A stretch of DNA of 64,000 nucleotides, taken from NCBI RefSeq assembly GCF_958979055.1, contig NC_084890.1:26360616-26424615 (forward strand). Direction: 5' to 3'. The notes beneath the pieces are model-generated. The model was not told where the DNA came from, ran no database searches, and saw only the letters and a list, made by a program, of their open reading frames with translations. Each line of letters opens with the position of its first letter. The first letter of the stretch is position 1. The stretch is from Alnus glutinosa. Its lineage: Eukaryota > Streptophyta > Magnoliopsida > Fagales > Betulaceae. The position numbers and the translations under genes were made by a program. Positions 10,647 through 23,398 of this stretch are shown here, piece after piece.

Positions 10647-12591
10647 ACTTCAATTTTGTTCGTCGGAGAAGTTTTTGAAAAGATTTTACCCTCTATGATG
10701 TTTCTAAATGCAGAGTGCATCTGATTGCCATTAATAGCCTTGTACTGAGATGGGATTCACATGGATTGATGTCACAGGGAGGATTTTGGTTAAGTTCAAA
10801 TTTTAGCTACCATTTCATGGAGCTTTTTGATTATCAACCACCTAAGATAAGCCAATTTTCTTGTTCAGATGCTTCTTTTCATGGTTTGCCTTGGATATTA
10901 CTTTGATCCTTAAGCCAGCCCCAAACAATCAGTTGAAGGCGATCTTTTGTGGTCTGGCTCTTTCTCCATTTGAGCATCCTCTTGCTGCCCTATCCATATC
11001 CAAGCCTTCTGCAGTAGTCGAAGACGACATAGAATCATGTCAGAAAGAAGTAAACAAGTTGACCTAAAGCCACGGTGCCTAGAGCTCACACTAGCCATTG
11101 CAGAATTCCAAACAAGTTGAACTAAAACAAGCTGCTTCAGTGATTCGAAGAGTACCTTGGGCAACAAACTATTGCAGAATTCCAAGAGAAACCTAGAATT
11201 CTTTCTCAGTTCCCAGATTCATCCTTCTAAAACTATATGAGTTGCTTTTAAACTATCAGAACTGCTCTGATCACTTCACTCTGTCAGTATCCGTTCAACA
11301 TCATAGTAAAGGACTCGGGGGAAATTTCAGAACACCATGTATTTACCAGTACATCTGATACGGCCCAAGATACATAGACCAGAAGAGTAAATGAAAAGAA
11401 AAGAATTTGTTATTTATTATTTAATAGATTTAATTTTATTGTTGTTTTACATCTTAATCTTAATTGCTTCTTTTCCTGGTCAAGGAAGAGGCCAAGCTGC
11501 AATTTTCTCCATGTCTGGCGAGTTCCATTATCGGAACCAAAACAATATAACATTATGAAACTTGCTATTCCTTCTACTTCTGTCCAACCTTTTTTAAATT
11601 TATCATTGGATCTATAGAACTCACATGTGGGTCCTATAGATTTGATGGTAGATTTAAACAAAATATTAATAGACTTGGACGGAAGATGGATGGGAGAGGA
11701 GAAGGAAAAATAGCATTTCTCTAAAATCAATTACATAGACAAGGTTCTGGCCTAAATTCTGGACGGAATGAGAGGATGAACAAATCAACTATTATAAGTC
11801 ACCTAGATTAGGGATGAGCGTAGTTCAAGACCATTTCATAGTTTATATTAGATTTTACTTTATATAAAGGTGACATAGTATTATGATGTAACAACGTAAG
11901 CAATATATACACTATCAGATACTGTAAAATTTAGTATGAACCATGAAATGGTTCCCTTCTATTTCACTTGAAATAGAAAAGATCCCGTTGCAGTTCGAAG
12001 AATATGATAAGACTTTTCAGAAGAAGTTAATGGTGACGATGAGATTAGGAATTTGTATAGAAAGAGAGCCATGAGAGTTGAGACGCAGGATCCGTCATTG
12101 AACTCTTGAGGAATCCGTAATTCACTTGAGCACCATTAAGGCCATTTGCTATGTCTCAGTTTCTAGAATATTTTCAAGAGAAAACCCAAGAAAAGAATTT
12201 GGAAAGACCTTAAAGTAGACGCATAAATAAGATTGCCCGAAACTTTTTGTTTGTTAAAGCTTTTTATTTTTTCCTTCTGTTTTTACTTCTCAAAATAAAA
12301 ACAATATCAAACAACCTTAAACACAAAATACCTTTATATTACATTAGAACACTTCCTCAAATTTTTTTTTTTTTTAAAAAAAAACCATTAACAAACGTAG
12401 CCTACATATTTAAAGTAATGCAAGTCAGTATCATAAATGTCAAAATTAATCAGTTGGGACTGGTTGAGCCCAACATTTGAGTTGGACAAACTAAATTTGT
12501 CAGCAAGAACCCATAAGCCATTCAACAAGTTTAAGCCAATTTCCTCAACCCGCAACTTCTTTTTATCTGTGGAAGCAAAATTTTATTTGTT
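10647..12591. other. intergenic / 3' regions of two convergent genes
   Basis: Lies between the stop codons of the PPR gene (plus) and the WD40 gene (minus), so it holds both 3' UTRs. A region at 11580-11720 has loosely inverted AT-rich arms around GATCTATAGAACTCAC. No further gene seen. Confidence 0.4.
11826..11955. mobile_element. small MITE-like inverted repeat
   Basis: The left arm (AAGACCATTTCATAGTTTAT) is matched by the reverse complement of the right arm (AACCATTTCATGGTTCATAC) over about 35 bases with few mismatches, spanning 130 bp. No clear target duplication. Confidence 0.5.
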
Positions 12592-15315
12592 TTATGAACC
12601 TTCCATCTCTGAGTCCTGCTTTTCTTGCTCTTCTTTTGGAATACTACTGCTGCTGCTTCCGGGTCGTGCTTGTTTGAAAGCTGAAACAGGATAAAGAACA
12701 TGTTAATGACTCAGAATTTACAAGAACATGAAGCAAGATCATGGAAGTATAAAGCACAGAAGTCAAAGGTCACTAAAAGTCATATTCATGCAGAACTTCA
12801 TATAAGAACCATTAGATAATACCATTTCCAATTACTAAAACGAATAATTTTGACAGTCAAATTTCAGATGATTCAATCATTTTCTGAATTGCTATGACCT
12901 AACAAGCCCAAATCAATCAATAATGACTGAATAAAAAAAGAACCCAAAAAAGAAAAAACATAAAAAATCGAAGATGATAACTACTCATTGTTTGTTGTAA
13001 ACAAACATATCATGTCAATAGTAATAATTTAAGCAATATAAATAAGAAACGTTAGCCTTGGTTTTGCTGCAAGCACAGTAATTTGTCGGTTGATAATGAG
13101 AGTGAACTTATCAGACTCACATTTGATAGATGATCCTGCAAGACAAGTAAGCCTTGACTTTGTATCAGCCTCAGCCAATGGGTATGGCTTTTCTTTAATG
13201 GCCATGCGAACATCCCAGACACGTATAATCCCATTCGAAGACGCGGATGCGACTAGATACGGATCATCGCCAGAAGCAGTACCATCATTCCTTGTGAGCA
13301 CCACAATACCTTTCAAACGGGCAGAATGTGCATCCTCAATGCTATATGCAACCTTCCTACTTTTTGTGTCCCATGCAGTGATACTCCGGTCCTCACCACC
13401 AGTATATAGAAGTCCATTCTGTCAATTTTAAACGAAATTTAGTAATTAAAATGAGACAAAATTAGCAAAGAAAATCTAAAATGGGTGTTGAACAATTGTA
13501 AGTAGCCATCCGAACATAAAGAGTTTTGAACATATATAATGGCTTTTAACTCTATCACTGTCTCCTCACAATCTTCGAAGTTTCAAGCGTTACGTTCCCT
13601 CCAAATGCACCACATTAAGCACAGAAGAATCATCTTCCAAACCTCTATATTGTAGTGGCTTCTAAATTGACCTCTCCAACAAGCCAACAACTCCACCACT
13701 AACTAGGGCATGACCTACTCAATCACAAGAAGACGGAAAATCAATATCCATGAGTCTCTAACCACTTCGCAGTGGACATGCCTCTTTCTCAAGTTATCCC
13801 AAGTAGCCCATAACTAGAAAATAGTATCCGAAGACTCTCATAAACATTAAAGATCTCGTTTGTGCCACAAGAACTCCACATCCTAAACCACCAAGAACTT
13901 GAAGTTTACGTCACATGTAAGCCTAAAAATGGCAATACTTTGCAATATCGACCGTCTATATTAATTACAAGAATAAAATTACGCTAATAACTCCCTACCA
14001 CTCAGTCATGCTATAATCCTAATATCAAGATGGCCAAGGGGAATAACCCTTTTTTCCTTTTTTATTTTTCTTTCTCATGGCATTTCATGGGATAAGGGAG
14101 AGAACTTAAATTATGGTTTGGGGCCATTTCATTTAGAACAAAAGAAAATGTACAGAAAAGCATGACATAACTTGTCATGTGGGTTTTAGAGGCTCCTTAT
14201 GATCAATTATAGGTATTTCACTTTATCGGGTTCATGCATAAAGCTTCATCGAGTATAACTTATTGAAAATCCACAAATTGGCAATGAAGTATGCATAGAC
14301 TATCAATCAGCCACTCGGTGAATGAATACCTACAGCTCTTGCCATATGAAATTGTCTCTACACACAAAGGAACTTGCATGACATAATATCACTATCTAAG
14401 ATCTAATAACTCAGAAACAATAATACTACTCATATATGCACTTAGAATCACCAGCATTCTCATGAAATTGCTCAAATATCAAAAGCTGTTTCAGCCTCAA
14501 ATACCTAACACTCAAAATTTCATTTCTTTCCCGCACAAGAAGGTCAGCAATGAACAACAAAACACAATCAATGAACAACAACTACTGAAAGCAACAAGAA
14601 ATCAACCACCACCAATACCCAAAACCAAGCACCCAAAATCACAGAGATCCCAACAAAAACAAACCTCGCCGGGCGCGGCGCAAAGGACCCGCTTTTGCTT
14701 GGGATTCTCCAACTCGCAGACCAACCTGGCGTCCTCGGCCTCGTGCACTCCGACCTTGTCCTCCATAACCATGAAGAACCTGTCCCCACCGACATCAAAC
14801 TTCACCAAGCTGGCCTCCCTCCCGATCCTACCACAAAAGCTCCTCTTACCACGCACCAAGTTGAGCATCGCCAAGCACCCGTCCCTGCTCACAGTCAGAG
14901 CCAGCTTCCCAGATGGGTGCACAGAGAGATCGTTGACAGCCTTACTGTGGGGACGAAGAGACTTGAGGAGGACAAAAGGGTCGGCGTCGAAGATGGAGAC
15001 GGAGCCGTCGGCGGCGGCGGAGATGAGGTTGCGAGGGAAGGAGAGGTGGGGAGGGGAGAAGAAGGAGAGGGAGGTGATGGAGGCGGAGTGGTCGTGAAGA
15101 GACCCAAGGTAGGAGGCTGAGGGCAGGTCGTAGAGGTGGATGGTGTCGTCGGCGCCGCCGGAGGCAGCGACGTTTCCACAGGAGGCGACGGTGGTGATGG
15201 GGGATTGGTGGGATAGATAGGAGAAGAGAGGGGTGAGGGTTAGGCTTGGGGCTTTGTGGGGTTTGAGCTTGAAACCCCATATGTATTTCTCGTACGAGCC
15301 TGCTATCAGACTCAT
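12592..15315 (-). CDS. MAK11: WD40 protein, PAK1IP1/MAK11 family
   Basis: Three exons on the minus strand, 14665-15315, 13121-13418 and 12592-12680, all with GT..AG borders; phases 0 and 1 join correctly to give 345 residues. The start (MSLIAGSYEKYIWGFKLKP) is typical of plant PAK1IP1-like proteins. WD units are visible, such as VAASGGADDTIHLYDL, LISAAADGSVSIFDAD, LYTGGEDRSITAWDTKSRKV and LVASASSNGIIRVWDVRMAI. The C-terminus is a short Ser/Glu-rich tail. By family knowledge (yeast Mak11, human PAK1IP1) the protein acts in the nucleolus in 60S ribosomal subunit assembly; the kinase-binding name comes from the animal protein and need not hold in plants. Exon 1 is GC-rich compared with the surroundings. 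A LINE fragment sits in intron 1. Confidence 0.9.
13500..13900 (-). mobile_element. LINE reverse-transcriptase C-terminal fragment
   Basis: On the minus strand the sequence encodes ATWDNLRKRH, HCEVV, and after a shift ELLACWRG and WKMILLCLMWCIWRERNA, followed by a stop and NFEDCEETV. This order is the zinc-binding tail of plant non-LTR retrotransposon reverse transcriptases. It is deleted and broken, and lies in intron 1 of the WD40 gene in the same orientation. Confidence 0.75.
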
Positions 15316-16842
15316 GGTTGGATGGTGGAGCTCTCTGTCTCTTCTTTTGATTGCCTCACTGAACTGGAGGCTCAGGAACGAAAACCCAACCCTTGGGGGA
15401 AGAAGAAGAAGAAGAAAGGGCGAGGTTTTAGTTTTGGGTTTAGGGAATACCTGGTTTGACTAAAATGCCTCTTTCTCTTTCTCTCTCTCGGTTTTTCCCC
15501 ACTTTCTTTTCTTTTTTCTTTTTTCTTTTGCTTTTCGCATTTTGAAATTTTTTTTTCCCAAAAAAAAAAAAAAAAGAAAAAAAGTGGGGGGGTGGGGAGG
15601 TGGGGAGGGTAAGGGTAAGGAGGGGATAAGAGGTTGAAATATCTGTTTGGATACTAAAATAGCACTTTACCCTATTCGAGCATCCTAAACCGATCGGCAA
15701 ACATATTTTAGTGCTATTAATTATAATTTTATCTTGTAATTGTTTTATAATTTTAATGTGATAATTTAATCAACTTTTAGATAATTTTCTTCTAAAAAAT
15801 GGTAATACTATATAACACACTTTTATATCATTATATTATATTCATATGGCAGTGATTAATAGTCATTGATTTTTTTTTTTTTTTTTTAACAAAAGCTAGC
15901 ATTAACGGAGTGAGATAATTATATATATATATATATATTCTGTATGTCATTAGGTGCAATCAAAAACAATTTTTATATTTTCAAGTAAAATAGAGTTTTA
16001 TCCAGAATACTTTTACCTTTAAAAATACTTCATCCTTTCAACTTTAGGATTGTTGCCGATTTTATATTTATAATCCGAGTAACTTAATCAACTAAAAACT
16101 TTTTTTTATTTGAATTTTTCCTTTCTCCCTTCTTGGGCCAATTTACCTTTTTTTTTTTAAATAAAAAAAAAAAGTTGTCAATTTGCTTGTCTTGAAATTC
16201 ATCTCCCTTAACCCCATTCCTAATCCACACCAAGATTATTTACCATGATCTCTTTTTGTTCTTTTTTGTTCTCTCTTATACTTAGGGTCACTAAGTAAAA
16301 TATTTAGTTTCATTTTCTTGCCATCTTACATTTTTTTATCCATCTTCATGCAAAAAATATATATAAATTTACCGTTGAATCTGTGGGGCTATATGTAGAA
16401 TTTTACAAATTTAATGTTTGATTTTAAAAAAAAAAAATGTGGAAGAGAATAATACTAAAACATATCTCATTATATTAAAAGAACAATAAGGTAATTTATA
16501 TGTATATATATATAAATTAAAACCTTTAAATTGATATATAATATAATATAATATATTTTCACCAATCTCTAACAGTAGCATAAACTTGGTGTTTTTGAAA
16601 CCAGTATCTCTCTGGATGTCCTTGACTTTGTATTGGTAACGGAACGGGTTCCGGAGTTGAAATAGAAATCGTAAAGCGAAATCCCACCCACACGATGGGT
16701 CTGAGCAGCGTCTCTCAATCTCAATCTCACGGTCTAACGCCCTTACTTTATAAACCTTTTTCGGTCCGTCCCATAATGTCCGCCTCCTAACAACACCCTC
16801 CCCCACAACCTCCGACGTCGCTCCCAGGATCCCACCGGCAAC
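15316..16842. promoter_or_regulatory. shared upstream region of two divergent genes
   Basis: Separates the WD40 start (minus, 15315) from the 103-residue gene start (plus, 16843), so it should hold both promoters. A TATA-like CTTTATAAACC lies near 16748, close to the plus-strand gene. The middle (15700-16560) is AT-rich with T tracts and a (TA)n tract at about 15920. No gene seen. Confidence 0.5.
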
Positions 16843-16962
16843 ATGGTCCAAGACCCAAAACAATCTCCTCCTGACCCGCCGGCTCAGCAGGTTTCCCCTC
16901 AACCCGATCCTCCTCAACCGTCGCCAACATCACCACCACCACCGTTCGATCCTAGTCGAAGT

Positions 16963-17001
<39 letters not shown>

Positions 17002-20000
17002 TTGTTCAGTTTGGTTTGATTTTCTTGATGTTTCTTTGGATTCTTGGGAATTCTTTCTCTTCTATTTGTGTTTAGGATTTTTAGGGTTTCAATTTGGATT
17101 TTTGTGGGGTTGGTTCTGTTCGTAGAATATGGTGCTCTCAGGTTATTATCTTCGCCTGAGAGGCTTTAGTTTTCTGGGTATTGTTTTTCCATAAACACCC
17201 TCTTTGTTTTTGCCTTCCAGTTCCAGAGCACTAAAATTGATTCTGAATCATTAACCAAACTCTATTGTAATTGTGGGTCAACATGGTACGAAATCGATCC
17301 ACGTCCGGATTTTTGTGATTCATGGAAAATTAGCCAGTTTTCTTTGAAGTTGCCGAATTTTGTGTTTGTTTCAAGTTTTCTAGGCATCGTTTCTCTAACA
17401 CGATTTCAGTTATCACCTGTAATAAATCTATTCAGTGTTTTCATGGTAGGTCCTTCTAATTTTGAACAATTTGGTCATTGGTGTTAGATCGGCAGGCATG
17501 GTTATTTAGAAGATAATGATAATCAGCAAGAAAGCATAAAATTTTTGATTGTTTATTAGCTGTTTTGGCCTAATTGTGTTCTTTGCAGGATTCTGGACTT
17601 TTATGTTTTTTTTTTTTTTTTTTTTTTAATGGGAAACTGACTAACAATCATCCTACTCTATATCTCACACTTGCCGTATTTTTCTTTGAAGTGATTGGCA
17701 TTATTAAACGGAAGGCTTTAATAAAAGAGTTAGCTGCAGCATACCATGCGGAGTGCCTTGTATATTGTCAAGAGCTTTTGGAACTTCAAAGAAAATGGGA
17801 AGAGGTTAGAAATAATGTCGTCCTATTTCAGTTATGCATTTTTTATGTTTGATAATCTAGGCATGTTCATTTGTAGTCATCAGAAAGAGTTTCTTTGTAA
17901 CAATTTAGTAGAGAATCACTTACTCAAGCTACTTATTGGTCTTCTTGCATGTTTCCTAGGTGGATCTGTCCATGTGTTGACTTTAGCTAGCTATTTGTAT
18001 AGAATACTGAGACTTCAGAGTGCGGAATTGGAATACCTAATTGGTTATGGATATCATATGGTTTTGCTTTGATACTTATTACTCTTGAACTGGTCTTAAA
18101 GGTCCTTGATTTGGAGTTCTTTTTGGATTTTCAAAGGGCAAAACATGTATGGTCTTAACTATATTGTTTGTGATAAGTCTTTTTAAGCACGATCTCCTTA
18201 TTCGGAGGTTATCTCTTTGAGTTATTGTCCATAAGGGTTGAGTGAGGTGGGGTTGTTGGGTTTGGATTTTTCTGTTCTTCATAGATTTTCCATTGCTTTG
18301 GATATCCAATAGACATACCATTACTTATGTCATGTTTTGTCAACGGAAGGGTGGAGTGAAGGGTCTAGGTGAGACATGATGGACATTTGGAGAGACCACC
18401 ATGCATTTTATAGCTTTAGAATGATGAAATTTTACACAAAGAATTTCAGTATTTGATATATTGAAAGTGAGTTAAAGCTAAAACAAGTTAGGGGGAGTGA
18501 ATACTATGGATGTTTGACCGACTACAAAATGTTCCTACGAGTACTTTAAAGAATTTTGATTAGTTCATTACATTTTTGTTGAACAGAATGATCATAGGTT
18601 TATGAAATGTAAAAAGACACTTGTTTGGAATCATTGTTGTAGAGTCTCCATTAATACGAGGCACAAGAAGATTAGATAGATGCTAAAAGAGAGAATATCT
18701 TTTTCATAGCTTAGAGCACTAGCAGTAGATACCTTATTGTTCCCTTCCTTAAATATTAGGAGAATCTCAAAAAAATTACAAAAAGACGCTTGCAGCAGAT
18801 TCCCCAAAAGTTCCTTAAACCATTGGGTAGCTACAATGCATTGGGTAGCATTGTAGCTACCCAATGAGTTTATTATATTGAGAAAAATTCGTTCTCTCTT
18901 TGCTCTCACAACTCCCTATATGCTTCTTCACTGTTGTGATCAGCAATGCACATCCCCTTCGATAATCAACGTCCAAGCAGTCTGCATGGCGAGAGAAGAG
19001 ACTGAAAGAGAGAGATAGAGAAACCTAACCCTGAAACCCAACTAGTTTTTCTTCTTCTTCTCTCACACTTGCATAGAGAAACCGAGCAGTGGTGTGGGCT
19101 TTGATTTGTGAGATATCCAGGATTTAGATTTTTGGATTGTTGGGGCTTTTGTTCAGTCGTCAAAGAAACTCAAGCAAGGTGAGTTGATATGGGGCTTGAT
19201 GAATGTGTATTGATTTGAAGCTTCATTTTAGGTTTTTAATGTTGATGGCTAAATAGGTGTGAGTTCCGGCTCAGAAAAGAAATAAAATAAAATAAAATTG
19301 GTGAGTTCTGTCCGTGTGCTTGATGGTGACGACAACGAAGAGAGAGTATAAAAAATAAAATGAATAAAAAAAAGTAAAAATTAATATTTTAATGATATAA
19401 GAAAATATTAAGGGAAGCTATTGTGGAGTATATTTGTATAGGGAAGTAAAAGGTAATTTTGTTCCTTAAATTTAAGAAAAATAATTGGATATCTGTTGTT
19501 AGTGCTCTTAGAATGGAGTAAGACAAATTAGGCAAGAAGAGGCCAAATATGACAAACCATTAACTGCTGAGATAGATAATGTTGGAGCCAACCAGCCAGT
19601 ACACTTGCATGGTTTCTATATGGCTAGTGCGGGCTGGTTAAGTTCCGGGTGATTTCTTGATATCCATTATGATCCTTTTCCCCTTGGGCTGGATTGAAAT
19701 ATGCTTACTGCTGGACTTCTTGTTATAATCATGCTGTCACAGCCTGACTGATTTCATATGCATTGGTGCCTAATATTACTTTTGGAAATGGTACAATTTT
19801 TTGACATCAGACAATTTTTACTAGTAAAACCATCTTAGAGCTTGTTTTCAACTGAAGGAGTTTGGTTGCTATGTTTTTGTGCTAATTGGTCTAGATTTTA
19901 CAATATGATGTGCTGTTTCGCATATTAATTATTTCGATTTTAAATGCTTGCAGCCATTTATTGACTTAAAGCCTCCAGAGGATTCAAGGAAAGAACCAAT

Positions 20001-20034
20001 GCGGCCCCCCAAACGTCTAAAGAAATCCCGCTAG
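16843..20034 (+). CDS. conserved small plant protein, unknown function
   Basis: Three exons, 16843-16960, 17692-17804 and 19954-20034, with consistent GT..AG borders and phases (1, then 0), give 103 residues. The N-terminus is Pro/Gln/Ser-rich (MVQDPKQSPPDPPAQQVSPQ). The middle is a likely helix (MIGIIKRKALIKELAAAYHA, then ECLVYCQELLELQRKWEE). The C-terminus is Pro/Lys/Arg-rich (PFIDLKPPEDSRKEPMRPPK, then RLKKSR), like a nuclear localisation signal. I recognise no domain. The clean splicing and uniform coding character over three small exons argue for a real gene. Intron 1 begins with a (CT)n tract, and intron 2 holds a transposon at 18714-19507. A nuclear scaffold or complex subunit is possible but is only inference. 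Confidence 0.75.
18714..19507. mobile_element. PIF/Harbinger-like non-autonomous element
   Basis: Ends GAGCACTAGCAGTAGATACC and its imperfect inverted copy (reverse of GGATATCTGTTGTTAGTGCTC), flanked by TTA on both sides (18711-18713 and 19508-19510). A 3-bp TWA target duplication with GAGC.. ends is the mark of PIF/Harbinger elements. No transposase inside. It sits in intron 2 of the 103-residue gene. Confidence 0.75.
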
Positions 20035-21356
20035 ACTATCAATACCAGTGTAAGATTTGTACTTGATCTCGCCTCAACTGCACCATTGAGGCAACCACAT
20101 GTATTTGTTTTTGAAGTTTCTGTTAGATGCTTTAGATGCAACGACTGTTTCATGGATTCCCTGCATCTACGTATTAGCTCTTTTTTTACCAGTTCATACT
20201 AAATGAAGTGGGCAGAGAGAGAGAGAGAGACACAGAGAGAGAGGGAGAGAGTGTTCACAAATGTAACACCTGTTGTTCGGTAAGAAATGTGTGCCATTAC
20301 TGGTGCACTGTATTGTACATATCATACATGGTGCTTTCGTCAAAAACGCAGCCGTTTGCTTTGATATAATCACAAATGTAACCCCCAATATGATTCATCG
20401 ACTGTGTGCTATTTGGATGCCAGAGTGCCTCGTGGCTCTTTTTTGTTTTTGCTTTTTCGTGTGTTTCCTGCATAGTTATGGATTTGATTTCTTTCTGTCT
20501 AGCCACGAGTTGATGTGGTTTGAAAAGTTCACCTGTGCAAAGGAGATGGAAAAAAAATGCCATCAGATACTTCGCCTCAAGATCTATGAAACTTTGATGG
20601 CTATGTATTCTACTAAAGTGCGTCTGTCAATTCTTGGGATTAAAACGGCTATAACAATTAGGTCTCGATTGGTTCGCATAATAGACCCTTAAAATGGAAT
20701 GACCATTTCATAAGAATAATCATTCATTTGTTTGGTAAGGGTCTATTAATGGAATAGTTATTCCAATTGGAATAACTTTTTTCTTTCGAAGAGAAATAGT
20801 TATTCCTCTAAAAAAAATTGGAGAGAAATAGATATTCCCGTAGGAATAGACTACATTTTCCATACAAAACTCCTCATTATTTTATATATTCTCTCAATTT
20901 TTATTTTTTATTTTTTTTTAAAAAAAAAAAAACCTTACGGTGTTTGGCTGACCACTCATTGGGGTGGACGGCTAGCCACATAAGGAGCCGGGGGTGGTCA
21001 CACCACCTCCCGGATGCCTTGTGGCATACCCTCGGGGGCATGTAAGAAAAATTGTGCTGCAAATCACACTGCACGGGTCATCTACACAGTTACGGTTCAT
21101 GGAGGAAGAAGTGAAGCCATCGGAATAATCGCAACCACAAAAGCGTTTGAAACACCCATAATCAAACACCTATAACCCGCAACGGAGGGATAGGAGGGGG
21201 GTAGTGTTTTCATGGCTACCTTGGCCTCACATCGCGAGCACATGCAACTGATGCAAGGCTAGATGTGAGGCATGTTGTGAGTATTTCTTATTCAAGTAAT
21301 CTAAAAGAGGAAGGCTAGAAGCTAGACTTTTATTTCATCACTATCCTAGTAAGTCC

Positions 21357-21387
<31 letters not shown>

Positions 21388-21662
21388 GATTAATTGATAC
21401 CGAAATAAAAAATATGATTTTTAACCTTCCTCAATTAAAGAAAAATAACATCTGCAGTTAATTGGTGCCAATCCACAACCTGCAGCTCCACCGCTGTTGT
21501 CATATGTAGGATCACCACTCTTTTGGATCGAAGTTTTAGTAGAAATTGTTATTTGTTTTGTTGTAGTTTAGTTTTAGTAGAAGTTGTTATTTGTTTGTTA
21601 AATAAAGATCATATGTCTGAGATGTTTCAATCATGGCTAGGACTTAAGAGACTATAAGTAGG
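20035..21662. other. intergenic, repeat-rich
   Basis: Starts with the 3' UTR of the 103-residue gene and a (GA)n tract at about 20215-20250. From about 20660 the repeated TAATGGAATAGTTATTCC-like motifs suggest another degraded element, and 20940-21040 is a GC-rich patch. An open stretch at 20273-20692 has no recognisable similarity. No gene called. Confidence 0.4.
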
Positions 21663-22930
21663 GTTGTAAATAAACTAGTCTATTTGATAATCCGTTCGAT
21701 ACCCGCTCGGTTTAGTTTGATATGAACTCGAGTTCGGTACTTTAAAAACTCGCTCAATTAGTAAGAGCATCCACATCAAGCTCTTCAAAATTTTCTCCAA
21801 ATTTAACCTAAACAATCTACTTTTTTGATTTTATCTCATTTTTTAAACACTTCCTACATCAAACTCTCTAAATATTACTTTATTTTAACTATATATTGTT
21901 TTTTATTAGTTTTGAAAGAAACCACTTTAACTGGCATGAAGTTCAAATTTCATACACCAAAATCACACAAACCCATCTCAGATTCAGCCCAGAAAAGCAC
22001 AAAAAAAACCCCATAACTCAAACAAGGGTTTAAACGAGATTTGACAAAATTGTAAAAAGCCTATACCTCTTTGACCTCAAACATGCAATAGCAAGAGCAG
22101 AGAGCAAAATACACAGAGAAGTTCGCAATAGAAAAAAGCTAGAGCTGCAACAGAGCCCTAATCAGCACCAAATCAAACCTAGTCAACATAAATCCGCTGA
22201 CCAACAACCTTGCTTGTTCGTTGTTCCTTTCCACAACGGCAAAACCTCTCTCTTCTCTATTACTCTTAACAGAGAGAACAACAAACCAGAAGCCAAAAGC
22301 AAAAAGAAAAAATGAGTACCCCATTCTTGGCCTCCACAGGATGCTCCTCGTCCCCGTCAATTTCCTTGTGGCCCCTCACAGGTACAGATCTGCATCATCA
22401 AAAAGAAAAATTTTTAAAAAGAAAAAAGTTTCCAACACTTTCTTGGGAAACAAACAGCAAGAGAGAGGCATAATGGGAAATAGAGAAAATAAAACCAACC
22501 TGATCGACTCTGGTAGTGCCGCGACGCAATGGAGAGGCGAGCGGTCCACACATCAGAGTCCATTTCCAGGGTGTATGATCGATCCTAAGAGAGAGAGAGA
22601 GAGCGGGAGGAACTGAAGGGGAAGGCGCAAATGAAAAAAAAATGTTAAAAAACTCAATAGCGAAGAGGTATTTGTGAGCTAGATTTGTAGTTGAACTTTG
22701 ACAAGAGATAAATTAGAGAAAGAATAAAGAGCTTGATGCACTACACTTTATGACGGAATTCTCCAAATTTTAGAGAAAAGTTTGAAATAGCCAACTTGAT
22801 GCGGATGATCTAAATGATATATACTCGACTTGCTCAACAAAACTCGATAAGGACTAGCGAGCTCAACTCGTTTAAAGCTCGACCGAATCGATTGCTCGTC
22901 TGGCTTGTTAGCTCGTTCATATCTCTTGTG
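21663..22930. repeat. dispersed repeat split by a PIF-like insertion
   Basis: Left part 21663-21771 (GGTTGTAAATAAACTAG..., ACTCGAGTTCGGTAC) and right part 22814-22930 (CGAGCTCAACTCGTTTAAAG...) share the ACTCGAG/CTCAACTCG style of one repeat family. The reverse complement of the left end also appears near 7743. The insertion at 21775-22810 separates the two parts. Confidence 0.5.
21775..22810. mobile_element. PIF/Harbinger-like element, 1036 bp
   Basis: Ends GAGCATCCACATCAAG and CTTGATGCGGATGATC are inverted copies with two differences, flanked by TAA at 21772-21774 and 22811-22813. No transposase. The interior (22140-22620) has short open frames on both strands and a purine-rich tract, but nothing recognisable. 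Confidence 0.8.
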
Positions 22931-23398
22931 TGTATATATATATTACTAAAAATTAGTTGTATAAATTTAAGCATATATGTTAGTAATTAAGTAATATATG
23001 TTATATATGTTACTTAATATTTATATGTGTGTGTATTAGTTAACATACTAACTAGTTAGTTCGTAAACGAATATATTATCTAGTTAACTATATATATAGT
23101 AGTTAACTATAGCCTATAGGTCATTTTGATAAAAATAAAAAATAAAATTTATATATATATAGTATTATCTTAATTATAATACTTTAATAATAGTATTTAG
23201 TATGTTAAATTAACATATTAAGTTATTAATAGTTAGTATATAACAATATAACTATATTGAATAGTTAGTATATAAGTATACAAGTATATATATATGGTTA
23301 TAACAAATAACTTTATAAACATACATATATCACATTAATATATCGCATCACACATGGTTAACAATAGTTATATATTATACTTATACTATAGTTACTTA
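22931..23398. other. AT-rich low-complexity DNA
   Basis: Dense TATATA, AGTTAACTATA and related self-complementary motifs; no coding signal. Confidence 0.5.

Noticed and set aside
14462-15280. Long open stretches antisense to or out of frame with WD40 exon 1
   Set aside because: Shadows of a GC-rich exon; only the frame with WD repeats and proper splice sites is supported.
20273-20692. 139-codon open stretch
   Set aside because: No recognisable domain, lies after the 103-residue gene and runs into a repeat; likely UTR or chance.
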